Positions 46,753 to 58,382 of a stretch of DNA of 64,000 bases are shown piece after piece. The translations under genes and the position numbers were made by a program. A model generated the notes under the pieces. It did no database searches. It was given only the letters and a program-made list of their open reading frames with translations, and had not been told where the DNA came from. Position 1 is the first letter of the stretch; each line of letters starts with the position of its first letter. The DNA comes from Staphylococcus argensis (lineage in GTDB: Bacteria; Bacillota; Bacilli; Staphylococcales; Staphylococcaceae), in assembly GCF_002902305.1 (NCBI RefSeq), contig NZ_PPPX01000001.1, positions 939,655 to 1,003,654 of the forward strand, given 5' to 3'.

Positions 46753-47352
46753 TTATTTAGCAGCGTTGTATAATTCGTCAACTTTTTCCCAGTTAACTAC
46801 GTTCCAGAATTGTTTGATATATTCTGGGCGTGCGTTTTGATATTTAAGGTAGTAAGCGTGTTCCCAAACGTCGATACCTAAGATAGGTGTTTTACCTTCT
46901 GTAATTGGGTTGTCTTGGTTTGGAGTAGAAGTGATTTCTAATTTACCGTTATTAACTACTAACCAAGCCCAGCCTGAACCGAAACGTCCAGCAGCTGCAT
47001 CAGCAAATTCTTCTTTAAATTTGTCTAATGAGCCCCATTGTTTTTTGATTTCATCAATTACAGTACCTTCTTCTTTAGAGTTAGGTGTCATCATTTCCCA
47101 GAATAATGAGTGGTTTAAGTGTCCACCACCATTATTACGTACTGCAGTTTGAATGTCGCTTGGTACGCTGTCAAGGTTAGCTACGATTTCTTCGATTGAT
47201 TTAGATTCTAAATCAGTACCTTCGATAGCTGAATTTAGTTTAGTAACGTAAGTGTTGTGGTGTTTATCATGATGGATAGTCATTGTTTCTTTATCGATAT
47301 AAGGTTCTAACGCATCATAGTCGTAAGGTAATTTTGGTAATTCAAAAGCCAT
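46753..47352 (-). CDS. sodA: Superoxide dismutase (Mn/Fe family)
   Basis: Detoxifies superoxide in the cytoplasm. 199 residues with all four metal ligands: His in [11 protein letters not shown], His in [13 protein letters not shown], and Asp/His in [18 protein letters not shown] upstream of NHS favours manganese (SodA) over iron; SodM-type cambialistic enzymes cannot be excluded. ATG follows AGGAGG. Monocistronic. Confidence 0.94.
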   Translation of the reverse strand: MAFELPKLPYDYDALEPYIDKETMTIHHDKHHNTYVTKLNSAIEGTDLESKSIEEIVANLDSVPSDIQTAVRNNGGGHLNHSLFWEMMTPNSKEEGTVIDEIKKQWGSLDKFKEEFADAAAGRFGSGWAWLVVNNGKLEITSTPNQDNPITEGKTPILGIDVWEHAYYLKYQNARPEYIKQFWNVVNWEKVDELYNAAK

Positions 47353-47622
47353 AAATAATCATCCTCCTAAGTTTTCTTCAACTTTAGAATAACAATAAAG
47401 TCAGATAACGACAAAGTTTCTGCTTGCTACATCAACTCAGCCGCTCGTTATCTCTTTGTTATCTTTACAGTCATATTATATCTCATATGACAACTTTTTA
47501 AACATTTTCAAACGGTAAATTGACTAATCTACTCAGAATTCAGACTAATGGCCTACCCTAGAATTTACATTTGATGTAGTAATACATGGTGAGCGTGTTT
47601 CGCTGTTTTTCTTAAATAAAAT

Positions 47623-47664
47623 AAAAAAATCTCAGCCCAACCGTGAACGTCGAGCTGAGCTGAG
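47623..47664 (-). terminator. Terminator of the znuC-znuB-zur operon
   Basis: CTCAGC/GCTGAG stem (47631-47636 with 47654-47659 or 47659-47664) followed in the minus direction by seven T. The rest of the 47353-47676 gap must hold the sodA promoter; a TATAAT on the minus strand at 47475-47480 is the best candidate. Confidence 0.75.
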
Positions 47665-47676
47665 TATATCAGGGTA

Positions 47677-48093
47677 TTAATGCGCTTTATGGCAAGCTTC
47701 ACAAATACCATATACTTCAAGTTTGTGTTGATGAATCGCAACACCTGGTAAATAGGATTTGATATTATCTATTGGACAATAATCAATTACTTTCGTATCA
47801 CCACAAGATTCGCAGATGAAATGATGATGGTGATGATCTGTACAAGCAATTCTAAACTTCATTTCTCCATCTAACTCTGTGCTTTCGATAATACCTAATT
47901 CTTTAAACAAATGTAAGTTACGATAAATCGTATCGAACGAGATACCTGGATAGTTATGTTCGAGTTCTGCTTGAACATGTTTCGCGTTAATATACTTATC
48001 TTCATTAACAAAGAGCTGAATCATATCGCGTCTTTTATCTGTATATTTATGACCCTTATTTTTTAAAATTCTAATCGCATTATCTGTCTTCAT
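47677..48093 (-). CDS. zur: Zinc uptake regulator Zur
   Basis: A 138-residue Fur-family repressor. Winged helix with [13 protein letters not shown] and [14 protein letters not shown]; metal domain with [22 protein letters not shown] and CEACHKAH. It is encoded last in a zinc ABC transporter operon and overlaps znuB by 14 nt, the mreAB-zur arrangement known in staphylococci, which separates it from Fur (1644-2090) and from PerR. Confidence 0.92.
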   Translation of the reverse strand: MKTDNAIRILKNKGHKYTDKRRDMIQLFVNEDKYINAKHVQAELEHNYPGISFDTIYRNLHLFKELGIIESTELDGEMKFRIACTDHHHHHFICESCGDTKVIDYCPIDNIKSYLPGVAIHQHKLEVYGICEACHKAH

Positions 48094-48943
48094 GTGTTTT
48101 CACTCCTTTTACACTATGAGATCTTACTTTCTGTATCAACATCACAAGTGCAAGACCTAGTACGAGTAAGATAACAATCACTCCACCTGGTGAAAGGTTG
48201 AGGTAGAACGCAAGTACGAGTCCCGCAATTACAGCAATCTCACCAATGACAATACTGAACAAGATGAGTTGTTTAAAGGCTTTCGTCAATCTGAGAGAAA
48301 TAGCTACAGGCAGCGTAATAAGTGCGCTGACGAGTAAGATACCTACGACGCGCATTGAAGCAGAAATCACCATAGCTACAATGACGATGAAGAGGAATTG
48401 TATCCACTTCGGTATGCCAATAACCGCGCTATACTCTTCGTCGAATGATAGTAAAAATAATTCTTTGTACAGTGACAAAATAAAAATAACGACGATCAGT
48501 GTGATGATGAATATCGTTATTGTGTCACTTAAAGTGACTGCACTGATAGAGCCGAAAAGCAAGCCTATAATCTCTTGGTTGAAGCCATCAGCGAGTGAGA
48601 TAAAGATAGCACTCAATGCTATCCCTGCACTCATAATAATTGGAATGGCGATTTCTTGATAATTGCTATAGGAAGTGCGAAGTTTCTCAATAAGTAAAGC
48701 ACCTACCACAGCATACAGAATGCCGAACCACATGGGGTTGATAAAGGCAACTGCAGGTATTACTGTAATGAGAAACATACCAAATGAAATACCGCCGAGT
48801 GTGACGTGACTGAGTGCATCAGCAATTAAAGATAAACGGCGGACCACGATAAAGGCACCGATGAATGGTGCGACGAAACCGATAAGTAGACCACTGATGA
48901 GCGAGTAGCGGACGAAATCGAAATTGAGCAATGCATCAATCAT
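48080..48943 (-). CDS. znuB: Zinc ABC transporter permease
   Basis: A 287-residue membrane protein of the ABC-3 family with about eight helices and the conserved cytoplasmic loop around [19 protein letters not shown]. Imports zinc (or related divalent metal) together with the ATPase encoded upstream. It overlaps znuC by 4 nt. No substrate-binding lipoprotein gene is linked here. The staphylococcal name mreB is also used. Confidence 0.9.
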   Translation of the reverse strand: MIDALLNFDFVRYSLISGLLIGFVAPFIGAFIVVRRLSLIADALSHVTLGGISFGMFLITVIPAVAFINPMWFGILYAVVGALLIEKLRTSYSNYQEIAIPIIMSAGIALSAIFISLADGFNQEIIGLLFGSISAVTLSDTITIFIITLIVVIFILSLYKELFLLSFDEEYSAVIGIPKWIQFLFIVIVAMVISASMRVVGILLVSALITLPVAISLRLTKAFKQLILFSIVIGEIAVIAGLVLAFYLNLSPGGVIVILLVLGLALVMLIQKVRSHSVKGVKTHEDR

Positions 48944-49713
48944 GAGCTACAACACTCCCTATCATGTTGATGATCGACGAAGCGTACGGGGTGACCGTAA
49001 ATCTTAGATATTTCTACTTCGTCTAAAGATTTGAAGTCTTCCGTTGTTCCGTGGAAGTGTAAATGTTTGTTGAGACATGCGACTTCTGTTGCTGTATCTG
49101 CCACAACGCCGATATCATGTGTAACAAGTATAATCGTTACACCTTCGTGCTTTAGGCGCTCTAGGGTTTGATAGAATTCGTTGACGTGTTTCGCATCAAT
49201 ACCATTGGTTGGCTCGTCCAGAATGAGAACGCTCGGCTCACTGATTAATGCTCGAGCGATGAGCACACGTTGCTGTTGTCCTCCTGAGAGCTCAGCGATG
49301 TTTTTATTGATGAGATGTTCAATGTTTAAACGTTCCAATACGTTGTGCACTTGTGCAACATCTTTCTTATTGAACCATTGCAAAAGCCTCTTCTTTTTCG
49401 TTAAGCCACTGAGCACCACTTCTTTGACGCTGGCTGGAAAGCCTGAATTAAATGAGCGCGCTTTCTGAGAAACATAGCTTACTTGAGGTGCTTGTTGTGA
49501 CTTTTTGTAGGCTTTGCCATCAATGAGTATTTCGCCCTTTTGAAGCGGTAATAAACCTAGCATAATTTTAAGCAAAGTTGATTTACCTGCCCCGTTAGGT
49601 CCTACGATAGCTAGAAATTCGCCACGGTTGATTTTGATATTAATGTTTTCAAGAACTTGCTTTCTGTCGAAATAATAATCTATATTTTTAAGTTCGAAGA
49701 CTGGTGTCGTCAT
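48940..49713 (-). CDS. znuC: Zinc ABC transporter ATP-binding protein
   Basis: A 257-residue ATPase with Walker A IVGPNGAGKSTLLKI, signature LSGGQQQRVLIARAL, Walker B VLILDEPTNGID and His switch LVTHD. First gene of the zinc uptake operon, presumably repressed by Zur with zinc. ATG follows GAGGTGA. A TCGTAAT half-site of a Zur box overlaps the leader near 49722, but no complete palindrome could be found. Confidence 0.92.
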   Translation of the reverse strand: MTTPVFELKNIDYYFDRKQVLENINIKINRGEFLAIVGPNGAGKSTLLKIMLGLLPLQKGEILIDGKAYKKSQQAPQVSYVSQKARSFNSGFPASVKEVVLSGLTKKKRLLQWFNKKDVAQVHNVLERLNIEHLINKNIAELSGGQQQRVLIARALISEPSVLILDEPTNGIDAKHVNEFYQTLERLKHEGVTIILVTHDIGVVADTATEVACLNKHLHFHGTTEDFKSLDEVEISKIYGHPVRFVDHQHDRECCSS

Positions 49714-49882
49714 GATTTCACCTCGTAATTACTATACAATCTCTCGATGGAGTTGTAAATAGTAATGTTTTCGACTTGTTCAACTTTTGGACAATAAAGA
49801 GAAAGCTTTTATCGATATAAAATAATAGAATCACATTTAGGGAATATGTATAGGAAAATATGGGAGAGATAAGATATAGAAA

Positions 49883-50215
49883 ATGAGCCTGGGACAAAAT
49901 TAAAACTTATTAATTTTCAATGTTTTAACTCTCGCTTGCTTGGGAGAAGTACAGAAATCTATGATTTCGTAGTACTTCCCCCATAAGGAGAGCTAGGGTT
50001 CATAAGAGTTGGACCTCTTATGAATCCAGATCTCTACTATGTAGGACCACACTCAACTAATTCTTTTCGCTCAAAGAGCTCGAAGAATGGATTTTCGTTG
50101 TGGTCTAGATCCATCAAGCGTCTCGAGTACACATTGAAAATTTGCTCAAGAATTTATTTTAAGTTTTCTTTTTATTTATCTCAGAAGTCAATTCACATTT
50201 ATGTCCCAAGCTCAT
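49883..50215. repeat. MITE-like element with nested inverted repeats
   Basis: A gene-free 333-bp element between znuC and nfo. Its ends are inverted: ATGAGCCTGGGACAAAA (49883-49899) and the complement of 50199-50215, ATGAGCTTGGGACATAA, match at 15 of 17. Nested inside are ATTTTCAATGT (49913-49923) with its perfect complement (50131-50141). It further holds a copy of the hairpin repeat (49942-49980) and a 13-bp hairpin (49996-50008/50015-50027). The GAGCCTGGGACA end resembles common staphylococcal intergenic repeats I know. No transposase is present. Confidence 0.6.
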
Positions 50216-50236
50216 CCATCGTGAGGTGTCACTCAA

Positions 50237-51133
50237 TTAGTGACCTTCGTTAATAATTTTATCTTTCATATCCGGATCAAATTGTTGATTACGTAACATT
50301 TGAATCTCACGTTCGAACGGATTCTTTTTACTCTTCTTATCTAAACCTACGAAAGGTGTCTCAAGAATCTTAGGAATGTCTTTAAATGCATCGTGATGAA
50401 CAACATAGTTAAGCGCGTCGAAACCGATATGACCGAAACCGATGTTCTCGTGTCTATCTTTATGTGCGCCACATTCGTTCTTACTATCGTTGACATGTAC
50501 CACTTTGATGCGGTCTAAACCGATGATCTGATCGAACTCGTTAAGCACGCCATCAAAGTCATTCTTCACATCATAACCGGCATCATGTGTGTGACATGTA
50601 TCGAAACATACAGAAAGTCTTTCGTTGTGTTCTACGCCGTCAATGATACGAGCGAGTTCTTCGAAATTACGTCCAACCTCAGATCCTTTGCCTGCCATCG
50701 TTTCGAGCGCGATACGCACATCGTTATCATGTGTGAGTACTTCGTTAAGTCCTTCGATAATCTTCTTAATGCCCGCGTCTGCGCCGGCACCGACATGTGA
50801 GCCCGGATGTAGAACGATATCTTTCGCTCCAATTGCTTGTGTCCGCTCAATCTCACTTTGCAAGAACTCTACACCTAAATCGAAGACGTGAGGCTTTTGT
50901 GTATTAGCGATATTGATAATGTAAGGCGCATGAACGACGATATTTGATAAGCCGTATTCTTTCATAGCTTCATGGCCCTTTTCAATGTTTAAATCTTCAA
51001 TGGCTTTACGGCGCGTATTCTGCGGAGCTCCTGTATAGATCATGAACGTTGTTTCGCCATAGTCATGTGCTTGTTCTGCAGCGCCTTGTAACATTTTCTT
51101 ACCGCTCATTGAGACATGTGAGCCTAATAACAT
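50237..51133 (-). CDS. nfo: Endonuclease IV (AP endonuclease)
   Basis: Zinc-dependent apurinic/apyrimidinic endonuclease for base excision repair. 298 residues, TIM barrel with [69 protein letters not shown]. The three metal-binding signatures are complete. The start at 51133 (MLLGSHVS) is chosen over a GTG three codons earlier. cshB lies 16 bp upstream. Confidence 0.94.
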   Translation of the reverse strand: MLLGSHVSMSGKKMLQGAAEQAHDYGETTFMIYTGAPQNTRRKAIEDLNIEKGHEAMKEYGLSNIVVHAPYIINIANTQKPHVFDLGVEFLQSEIERTQAIGAKDIVLHPGSHVGAGADAGIKKIIEGLNEVLTHDNDVRIALETMAGKGSEVGRNFEELARIIDGVEHNERLSVCFDTCHTHDAGYDVKNDFDGVLNEFDQIIGLDRIKVVHVNDSKNECGAHKDRHENIGFGHIGFDALNYVVHHDAFKDIPKILETPFVGLDKKSKKNPFEREIQMLRNQQFDPDMKDKIINEGH

Positions 51134-51149
51134 GTGATTCACCTATCCT

Positions 51150-52487
51150 TTATTTCTTTTTCTTATTGATACGTCGCTGTTTCTTACTATACTGTTTACG
51201 TTCCTGACGCTTCAATTCTTCCAGTTCTTTTTTGAATTTTTTCTTATAGCCAGGTTTCACTTTCTTCTTATTATTTCGTTTGACTTTATGTTTCACTTGT
51301 TGAGTGAGGTGGTCGTCTTGTTTTTTTCGCGTATGACGTTTGTTATGCGCCTTAATTTCTTTAAGTTCTCCATTTTTCACATCTACATTGGTAAAATGAT
51401 AACCTTTCTCCTCAATCAACATCACGTTCTCATCTTCATCAGGACTATAAAGTGTAATCGCAATGCCTTTATATTGACCGCGTCCTGTACGACCGACACG
51501 ATGTGTAAAGAAGTCGAGTTCGTGTGGTACATCAAAATTGATGACGTGACTGACACCTTCAATATCGATACCTCTGGATGCCAGATCACTCGCTATAACA
51601 TATTGATAGTCTAGGTTACGTATACGTTTCATTTGTTGCTTACGTTCACGTGGCGTTAAACCCCCATGAATCATCCCTACCTTGATGCCTTCTTTCGTTA
51701 ATTCTTCAGCTAAAGCATCTGCATTCTCTCTACTGTTACAGAAAATGATACAGAGATAAGGATTGAGGATATCAATTAACTTTAACGTTTTAGTAACTTT
51801 ACTATCGCCCTTAGTTGGAATTAAATAGAATTCAATATTCTTCTTGTTCTGTGATTTGTTGTTAATCTCTACATAATCTGGATTTTCAAGATATTTATTT
51901 AAAAACGGATGTAGTGATTTAGGAATAGTAGCACTAAATACTGCTATATGTGCTTCTGAACTCAAGCGCGCAGCCACATGATCGACATCTTCAATAAGAC
52001 CTAGGTCAATCATGAGGTCAGCTTCATCGATAACGAGATATGAAGCTAAATGCACATGTAGTTCTCCATTACGAGCTAAATCATTAATACGCGTTGGTGT
52101 ACCGATCACGAGCTGAGGTTGTTGTTTCGCGCGCTGTCTGTCACGTTCAATATCTGTCCCGCCGATAAATAACTTAACGTTTACATCTTGTTTGAAACGT
52201 GCGAGTTGTTGGGCCACATCGAAGAGTTGTTGTGCTAATTCTCGCGTAGGTGCCACGACGATTGATTGAGGTTCTTGAACTTCTGGATTGATGAGTTGCA
52301 TTAATGGTAACAAGAACGCATGAGATTTCCCTGTTCCTGTTTGAGATTGGCCAATAAGATTTGTTTGCTTAATAATCTTCGGGATAACACGATTTTGAAT
52401 CTGTGTAGGTTTATTAAAGTTAAGATCTTTAACTGCATCGATTAAAGATGAGTCAAGATTAAAATGTTCAAATGGATGTTTGCTCAT
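51150..52487 (-). CDS. cshB: DEAD-box RNA helicase CshB
   Basis: ATP-dependent RNA helicase, 445 residues, linked to cold growth and RNA turnover in Firmicutes. Motifs in order: Q motif (KPTQIQNRV), I GQSQTGTGKSHAFL, Ia APTRELAQQL, II VIDEADLMI, III FSATI, V ASDLASRGID, VI HRVGRTGRGQYKG. The C-terminal 60 residues are a Lys/Arg-rich tail. ATG at 52487 behind GGAG. Confidence 0.92.
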   Translation of the reverse strand: MSKHPFEHFNLDSSLIDAVKDLNFNKPTQIQNRVIPKIIKQTNLIGQSQTGTGKSHAFLLPLMQLINPEVQEPQSIVVAPTRELAQQLFDVAQQLARFKQDVNVKLFIGGTDIERDRQRAKQQPQLVIGTPTRINDLARNGELHVHLASYLVIDEADLMIDLGLIEDVDHVAARLSSEAHIAVFSATIPKSLHPFLNKYLENPDYVEINNKSQNKKNIEFYLIPTKGDSKVTKTLKLIDILNPYLCIIFCNSRENADALAEELTKEGIKVGMIHGGLTPRERKQQMKRIRNLDYQYVIASDLASRGIDIEGVSHVINFDVPHELDFFTHRVGRTGRGQYKGIAITLYSPDEDENVMLIEEKGYHFTNVDVKNGELKEIKAHNKRHTRKKQDDHLTQQVKHKVKRNNKKKVKPGYKKKFKKELEELKRQERKQYSKKQRRINKKKK

Positions 52488-52614
52488 CTTTTTCACTCCT
52501 TTGTCTTGATATTCTACTAATTGTAGCCAGTTCTATTGAATTGAGAATGAGTGTGTTTCAAATTGAGTTTTCACTTTTCTTTTATCAGGGGACAATACTG
52601 CACATTTTACCCAC

Positions 52615-53715
52615 TTAATAATAAGTGTATGGATCAGTATTGTGCTCGCTCGCTTTAACTGGAATTTCTAACTGATGATCGTACCAACGATTTAATAGGT
52701 TAACGAGCCCCTCTTTCATGACATACTCGCTATAATGATTAATGTCCAACATGTTCATACCAGCAATCTTCGCATCTAATGCATCATGATGTTTAATATC
52801 GCCAGTAATAAAGATATCCGCACCGAGATGATGCGCGTGTGACTCGAATCCTACACCAGCACCGCCGATGATGGCTACAGTTTCAATCTGAGATTGTGTA
52901 TCACCGATAAATCTCACGCTTGGCATGTCCAATTGAGATTTCACATAGTTGACAAACGTTGGGACGTCCATTGAGTGATCGAGTTGGCATATAACGCCTA
53001 AACCACGTTCGCTCAGTTTCGTCATATGCATGATATCATAAACCGGTGTTTCATAAGGATGATATTTCTCAATCATACGTTGCGCAAGTTGACGTTCGTT
53101 AGGTGCAATCATAAATTCTACTTTCATCTCATCAACATGCTCTACTTCGCCCACTTCACCTAGTGTTGGATTCGCATCGCCGACTGGTTTAAACTGACCT
53201 TTGCCTAATGATTGGAAATAGCACGCTTCATAATTCCCTTCTTGAGCTAATCCGTGTTGGCTTAATTGATTTTTAAACGTTTCTACGTCTGTCTCAGGAA
53301 TGAATACTTGCACTTTATAATACTCAGTTGTTTGTGGATTAAGAATATCTACATCGCCGAGTTGTAGGCGTTCAGCAAGCATTGCATTGACACCTTGAGG
53401 GTAAACGTCCAGATTCGTATGTAATGCGATGAGATTGATATCATGCTGTATCAGTTTACGGATAATTGCGCCATAACCTTCTTGTTGAATAATATTTTGA
53501 ACGCCTTTAAATATTAATGGATGATGACTAATGATCGTGTTATATCCGAGTTCGATAGCTTCGTCTACTACCACTTCTGTGCAGTCGAGAGCTGTAACAA
53601 TACCTGTCACTTCACTTTCTTCGTCACCAATGAGTAATCCGACATTATCCCATGATTCAGCTGTATTAAATGGAACATGCTCATTTAACGTTGTGAGTAA
53701 TTGGTTTAATTTCAT
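52615..53715 (-). CDS. Nif3-like dinuclear metal protein (YqfO family)
   Basis: A 366-residue protein of the Nif3/YqfO family. Metal ligands in IISHHPLIFKG and ITGDIKHHDALDA; WDNVGLLIGD near the N-terminus is diagnostic. A PII-like insertion (about 130-230) separates the two halves as in B. subtilis YqfO. Function unresolved; GTP cyclohydrolase activity has been suggested for relatives. It begins directly after trmK (2-bp gap). Confidence 0.88.
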   Translation of the reverse strand: MKLNQLLTTLNEHVPFNTAESWDNVGLLIGDEESEVTGIVTALDCTEVVVDEAIELGYNTIISHHPLIFKGVQNIIQQEGYGAIIRKLIQHDINLIALHTNLDVYPQGVNAMLAERLQLGDVDILNPQTTEYYKVQVFIPETDVETFKNQLSQHGLAQEGNYEACYFQSLGKGQFKPVGDANPTLGEVGEVEHVDEMKVEFMIAPNERQLAQRMIEKYHPYETPVYDIMHMTKLSERGLGVICQLDHSMDVPTFVNYVKSQLDMPSVRFIGDTQSQIETVAIIGGAGVGFESHAHHLGADIFITGDIKHHDALDAKIAGMNMLDINHYSEYVMKEGLVNLLNRWYDHQLEIPVKASEHNTDPYTYY

Positions 53716-53717
53716 GT

Positions 53718-54395
53718 CTATAACACCTCGTTTATCATTTCGATTTCCGCGTTGATTTCCTCTAAACGTTGTTGATGTTTGGTTGCATCTAACTGTGCTT
53801 TTATTTTTTCAAGTGCATCGACTTCACGTTGCCATTTTTCTATAAACTGCGGATTTTTATGGTGCAGTAATATAGGACCAAATTTTAATTCTTGTTGAGT
53901 TAACGGCTGAGAATTAGTTTGATAATCTGCAACGATGAGTTCGTAGATATGCCCTTTTTCTTTAAAAATCAATTCCTGTTTAATCTCAAAATCTAATTGC
54001 TCTAACGTGCGTCGCAAAGTCTCAGTTTGAACATTGCTTTGTAGCACTAATCGCATATGAGATTTCAATTTGCTAGCGCCTTGTTGAAGAATTTGAGCAA
54101 TGAGAGGACCTCCCATTCCACAAATGGTAATCGTATCTACATGATCAGAGTCGGTTAGAATCGAGAGTCCATCTCCCAGACGTACATCAATTTGACTATC
54201 GTAGCCATATGCTTGAACGTTTTTAATAGAAGCATCGTACGGGCCTTGAATGACTTCTCCTGCTATCGCTGTACGAATTAAATGATGTTCCAAAGCATAA
54301 ATGGGTAAATATGCATGGTCTGAACCGATATCCGCTAGGCAATCACCTTGAATATATTCACTTACATATGTCAGTCGCTGATTAAGTTGTAGCAT
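53718..54395 (-). CDS. trmK: tRNA (adenine(22)-N1)-methyltransferase TrmK
   Basis: S-adenosylmethionine-dependent methyltransferase acting on A22 of tRNA. 225 residues; SAM motif CLADIGSDHAYLPIYAL, DTITICGMGGPLIAQIL and LQSNVQTETLRRTLEQL are typical of YqfN/TrmK. A C-terminal coiled coil (about 165-225) completes the fold. It lies downstream of sigA and directly before the Nif3-like gene. Confidence 0.93.
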   Translation of the reverse strand: MLQLNQRLTYVSEYIQGDCLADIGSDHAYLPIYALEHHLIRTAIAGEVIQGPYDASIKNVQAYGYDSQIDVRLGDGLSILTDSDHVDTITICGMGGPLIAQILQQGASKLKSHMRLVLQSNVQTETLRRTLEQLDFEIKQELIFKEKGHIYELIVADYQTNSQPLTQQELKFGPILLHHKNPQFIEKWQREVDALEKIKAQLDATKHQQRLEEINAEIEMINEVL

Positions 54396-54480
54396 GCAGG
54401 ATCTCCTTAATACGTAAAATAAAGGGATGAGACTAAATCCAAATTTACAAAAGGATAAGTAGTCACATCCCCATGAACAA

Positions 54481-55611
<1,131 letters not shown>

Positions 55612-55723
55612 TCAACATAGTATAATAATGAGAACAAATTACACTATAATAATTCACAAAATCGCCTTGTGTTAAACATTCAGTAACCCTATTATTATAC
55701 TAAATAAGTGATATATTTGTATA

Positions 55724-57505
55724 CTATGTCTTCGTATTTTTATTAAAATTAACGATTTTCTCTAAGTAATATTTTTGAAGTTCTACATCACCTAATCGTA
55801 AAGCTTCGTTTAAATGACGAGTGAGAGATTCTTTACTTTCTTCATCACGATTCTCAAGAATGATGGCGACATAATCATCTAGTTCATGATCGTAGGGTTC
55901 ATCATTCAATAAGAAGTTGTCCAGTGCGATGAAAGCTTCCTTCATCTCGTCTGAGTCCACATATTGAATCACATCACTGAGTGTATAGGTTTCATTCTCT
56001 GAATAAAAGTCGCGTAAAGTATTAAATATACGCTTAAAATAAGAATTTGTAAAATCATCTGCTTCAATCTGTTTATGATAGTTAAGAAAGCGGTCTTTAT
56101 CATAAACAAAATGTTTCAAGAGACAGACCTCTGCTTTCTCATTGCGAGACAGTTGTCTAAACTGTGGTATAGCAGGTGCTGCAGACGGTGGCTCAGGTGC
56201 TTGATGTGAGTAGTGTCCTACTGATTGACTGAGACTATCAAAGCTAACTTTAAACAAATCTGCAACTTCTTGCAATACTTTTTTGCGTAAAATTGAAGAA
56301 TTCATATATGAAATATCTTGAGTAATTTCTTTTAAATATTTCTCATAGGCTAAATCATTATTTTGAATTTCATCTTGATGTAGGTGAATCTTGAAACGAA
56401 TAAATGTTTTCTTTTCATGTGTCACGAAATGATTAAACGCATCTTCGCCATGTTTTACTAAATACTCGTCGGGGTCCATTCCAGATGGAAGCTGAATAAC
56501 GAAGACGTTGAATCCTTGCTGTAACAGTTGTTGACCTGTCTTAAGTGTAGCATTCTGTCCTGCGCTATCACCATCAAACATGAGCGTGATGTTATTTGTT
56601 AATTTCTTAACTACAGTGATGTGTTCTTGAGAAAGCTGTGTACCCATCGTCGCCACAACTTGATGAAGGCCTGCTTGATCAGATTTAATCACATCCATGA
56701 AACCTTCAAGGAGCATGATTTCATCAATTTTTCTAATAGACCGTCGTGCTTTATCTAAATTATAGAGCAAGCGACGTTTTTGGAAGATTGGTGTCTCAGG
56801 ACTGTTAAGATATTTCGGCTCTTGATCGGTATATGTTCTTCCTGAATAGCCAACCGTACGCCCCTGAGCATTCTGTAAAGGAAACATGATACGATCGCGA
56901 AACCGGTCGTAATAGCTAAAGTTCTGTTCGTTTCTCGACAACAAGCCCGCCTCATACGCAAGTTCAATGTCGTACCCTTTCTTTTCCAAGAAATCGTGAC
57001 AGAACGTCGCATTATCAGGGGCATAACCAATCTTACGCTTCTCGATCATTTCATCGCTAAAGCCACGTTCTTTCAAATAATTGAGGGCTGCTTCCCCTTC
57101 GACTGTCTTCACAAGGGCATAGTGATAATATGCTTGCATGAGCTCATGCATTTCGATCATTTGTAAATCTTCAGATGCAATTTGATGCGTACCACCGTCT
57201 TGACTGTAATTCGGTACATCTACTTGTATATTAACCCTTTCACCGAGTTCTTTCACTGCTTCAGTAAAAGGAATATCTTTAATTTCTTGAATAAATTGGA
57301 AGACATTACCCCCTTTTTTACAACCGAAACAGTGACAAATTTGTTTGTCTTCTGACACGGTAAATGAGGGTGTCTTTTCATCATGAAAAGGACACAATCC
57401 AATGTAATTGCGTCCCCTTTTCTCTAATTTGACATATTCGCTGACAACATCGAGTATATCGGTCTTATCTTTAATTTCATTGATTGTCGATTGATCAATT
57501 CGCAC
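55724..57505 (-). CDS. dnaG: DNA primase DnaG
   Basis: Makes RNA primers at the replication fork. 593 residues: CHC2 zinc finger ([11 protein letters not shown] and [13 protein letters not shown]) near residues 38-66, catalytic core with [28 protein letters not shown] motif [16 protein letters not shown] and [12 protein letters not shown], and a C-terminal DnaB-interacting domain. The start is GTG at 57505. 136 bp separate it from sigA. Confidence 0.95.
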   Translation of the reverse strand: MRIDQSTINEIKDKTDILDVVSEYVKLEKRGRNYIGLCPFHDEKTPSFTVSEDKQICHCFGCKKGGNVFQFIQEIKDIPFTEAVKELGERVNIQVDVPNYSQDGGTHQIASEDLQMIEMHELMQAYYHYALVKTVEGEAALNYLKERGFSDEMIEKRKIGYAPDNATFCHDFLEKKGYDIELAYEAGLLSRNEQNFSYYDRFRDRIMFPLQNAQGRTVGYSGRTYTDQEPKYLNSPETPIFQKRRLLYNLDKARRSIRKIDEIMLLEGFMDVIKSDQAGLHQVVATMGTQLSQEHITVVKKLTNNITLMFDGDSAGQNATLKTGQQLLQQGFNVFVIQLPSGMDPDEYLVKHGEDAFNHFVTHEKKTFIRFKIHLHQDEIQNNDLAYEKYLKEITQDISYMNSSILRKKVLQEVADLFKVSFDSLSQSVGHYSHQAPEPPSAAPAIPQFRQLSRNEKAEVCLLKHFVYDKDRFLNYHKQIEADDFTNSYFKRIFNTLRDFYSENETYTLSDVIQYVDSDEMKEAFIALDNFLLNDEPYDHELDDYVAIILENRDEESKESLTRHLNEALRLGDVELQKYYLEKIVNFNKNTKT

Positions 57506-57531
57506 TAGTCATCACCTAACTACTTAATGTA

Positions 57532-58368
57532 TTAGCTATCTTTCTTAAGTTCATCGAAATCATTTTGTTCGATAATATTCATAATATCATTGGCTGTTTC
57601 TTCAATGGCTTTATCTGAAACATCAATTACCGTACATCCTATGCGGTCTACAAGCTCATGGAAATACTCAAGTTCTTCTTGAATACGTTGTTCAGTTGCA
57701 TAACGGGCTTTATCCCCTAATCCGAGTTGCTTGAGACGCTCTTTGCGAATCTTGTTGAGTTTCTGCTCACTGATTTTTAGCGCAATGATTTTCTTAGAAT
57801 CCACCTCAAATAAATTATCTGGAGGCGTAACTTCCGGCACGACTGGAATGTTAAGCACTTTATAGCTTTTATGTGCTAAATACTGTGATAAAGGGGTTTT
57901 AGAAGTTCTAGAAATTCCTAGCAGAATAATATCTGCTTTCGAAATTCCTTTAGGATCTTTACCATCGTCATATTTTACCGCGAACTCAATTGCTTCTATT
58001 TTATTAAAATAAGCTTCGTCTAGGCGGTGGACAAGTCCAGGCTCATAATACGGCTCTTCTTCAATTTCGTCTCTTAAGATATTCATTAAAGGACCCATAA
58101 TATCTACAGATTTCACTGTACTTTCTTGTAACTTGGATTCCATATAAGCTCGGATTTCGGGCTTAACTAACGTGTAAACGACGATAGAATTCGTATCTTC
58201 TGCAACTTGTACTACCTCATCAACGTTCTCAAATGATTCAACATAAGGGTATCGTGCAGTTTCTTGATCGCATTGGTCGGGTGTGAATTGTGATAAACCT
58301 GCTCTAGCGACTAAATCAGCTGTTTCACCAACTGAATCTGACGCGACTATAATATTGACTTTCTTCAT
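57532..58368 (-). CDS. Pyruvate phosphate dikinase regulatory kinase/phosphotransferase
   Basis: A 278-residue DUF299 protein (YqfL/PpsR family), a bifunctional ADP-dependent kinase and phosphate-dependent phosphorylase that controls pyruvate phosphate dikinase or PEP synthase. N-terminal [17 protein letters not shown]-loop-like [16 protein letters not shown] at about 152. Paired with ccpN 14 bp upstream, as in B. subtilis, where both genes serve gluconeogenic control. The target enzyme gene is not in the window. Confidence 0.9.
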   Translation of the reverse strand: MKKVNIIVASDSVGETADLVARAGLSQFTPDQCDQETARYPYVESFENVDEVVQVAEDTNSIVVYTLVKPEIRAYMESKLQESTVKSVDIMGPLMNILRDEIEEEPYYEPGLVHRLDEAYFNKIEAIEFAVKYDDGKDPKGISKADIILLGISRTSKTPLSQYLAHKSYKVLNIPVVPEVTPPDNLFEVDSKKIIALKISEQKLNKIRKERLKQLGLGDKARYATEQRIQEELEYFHELVDRIGCTVIDVSDKAIEETANDIMNIIEQNDFDELKKDS

Positions 58369-58382
58369 CGTGATCAGACCAC

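Noticed and set aside
49720..49735. Zur box upstream of znuC
   Set aside because: Only a half-site (TCGTAATT) next to the ribosome binding site; the second half does not match ATTACGA.
50020..50253. Open frame of 77 codons inside the MITE-like element
   Set aside because: No binding site, no recognisable protein features, and it runs through hairpins; best explained as chance.
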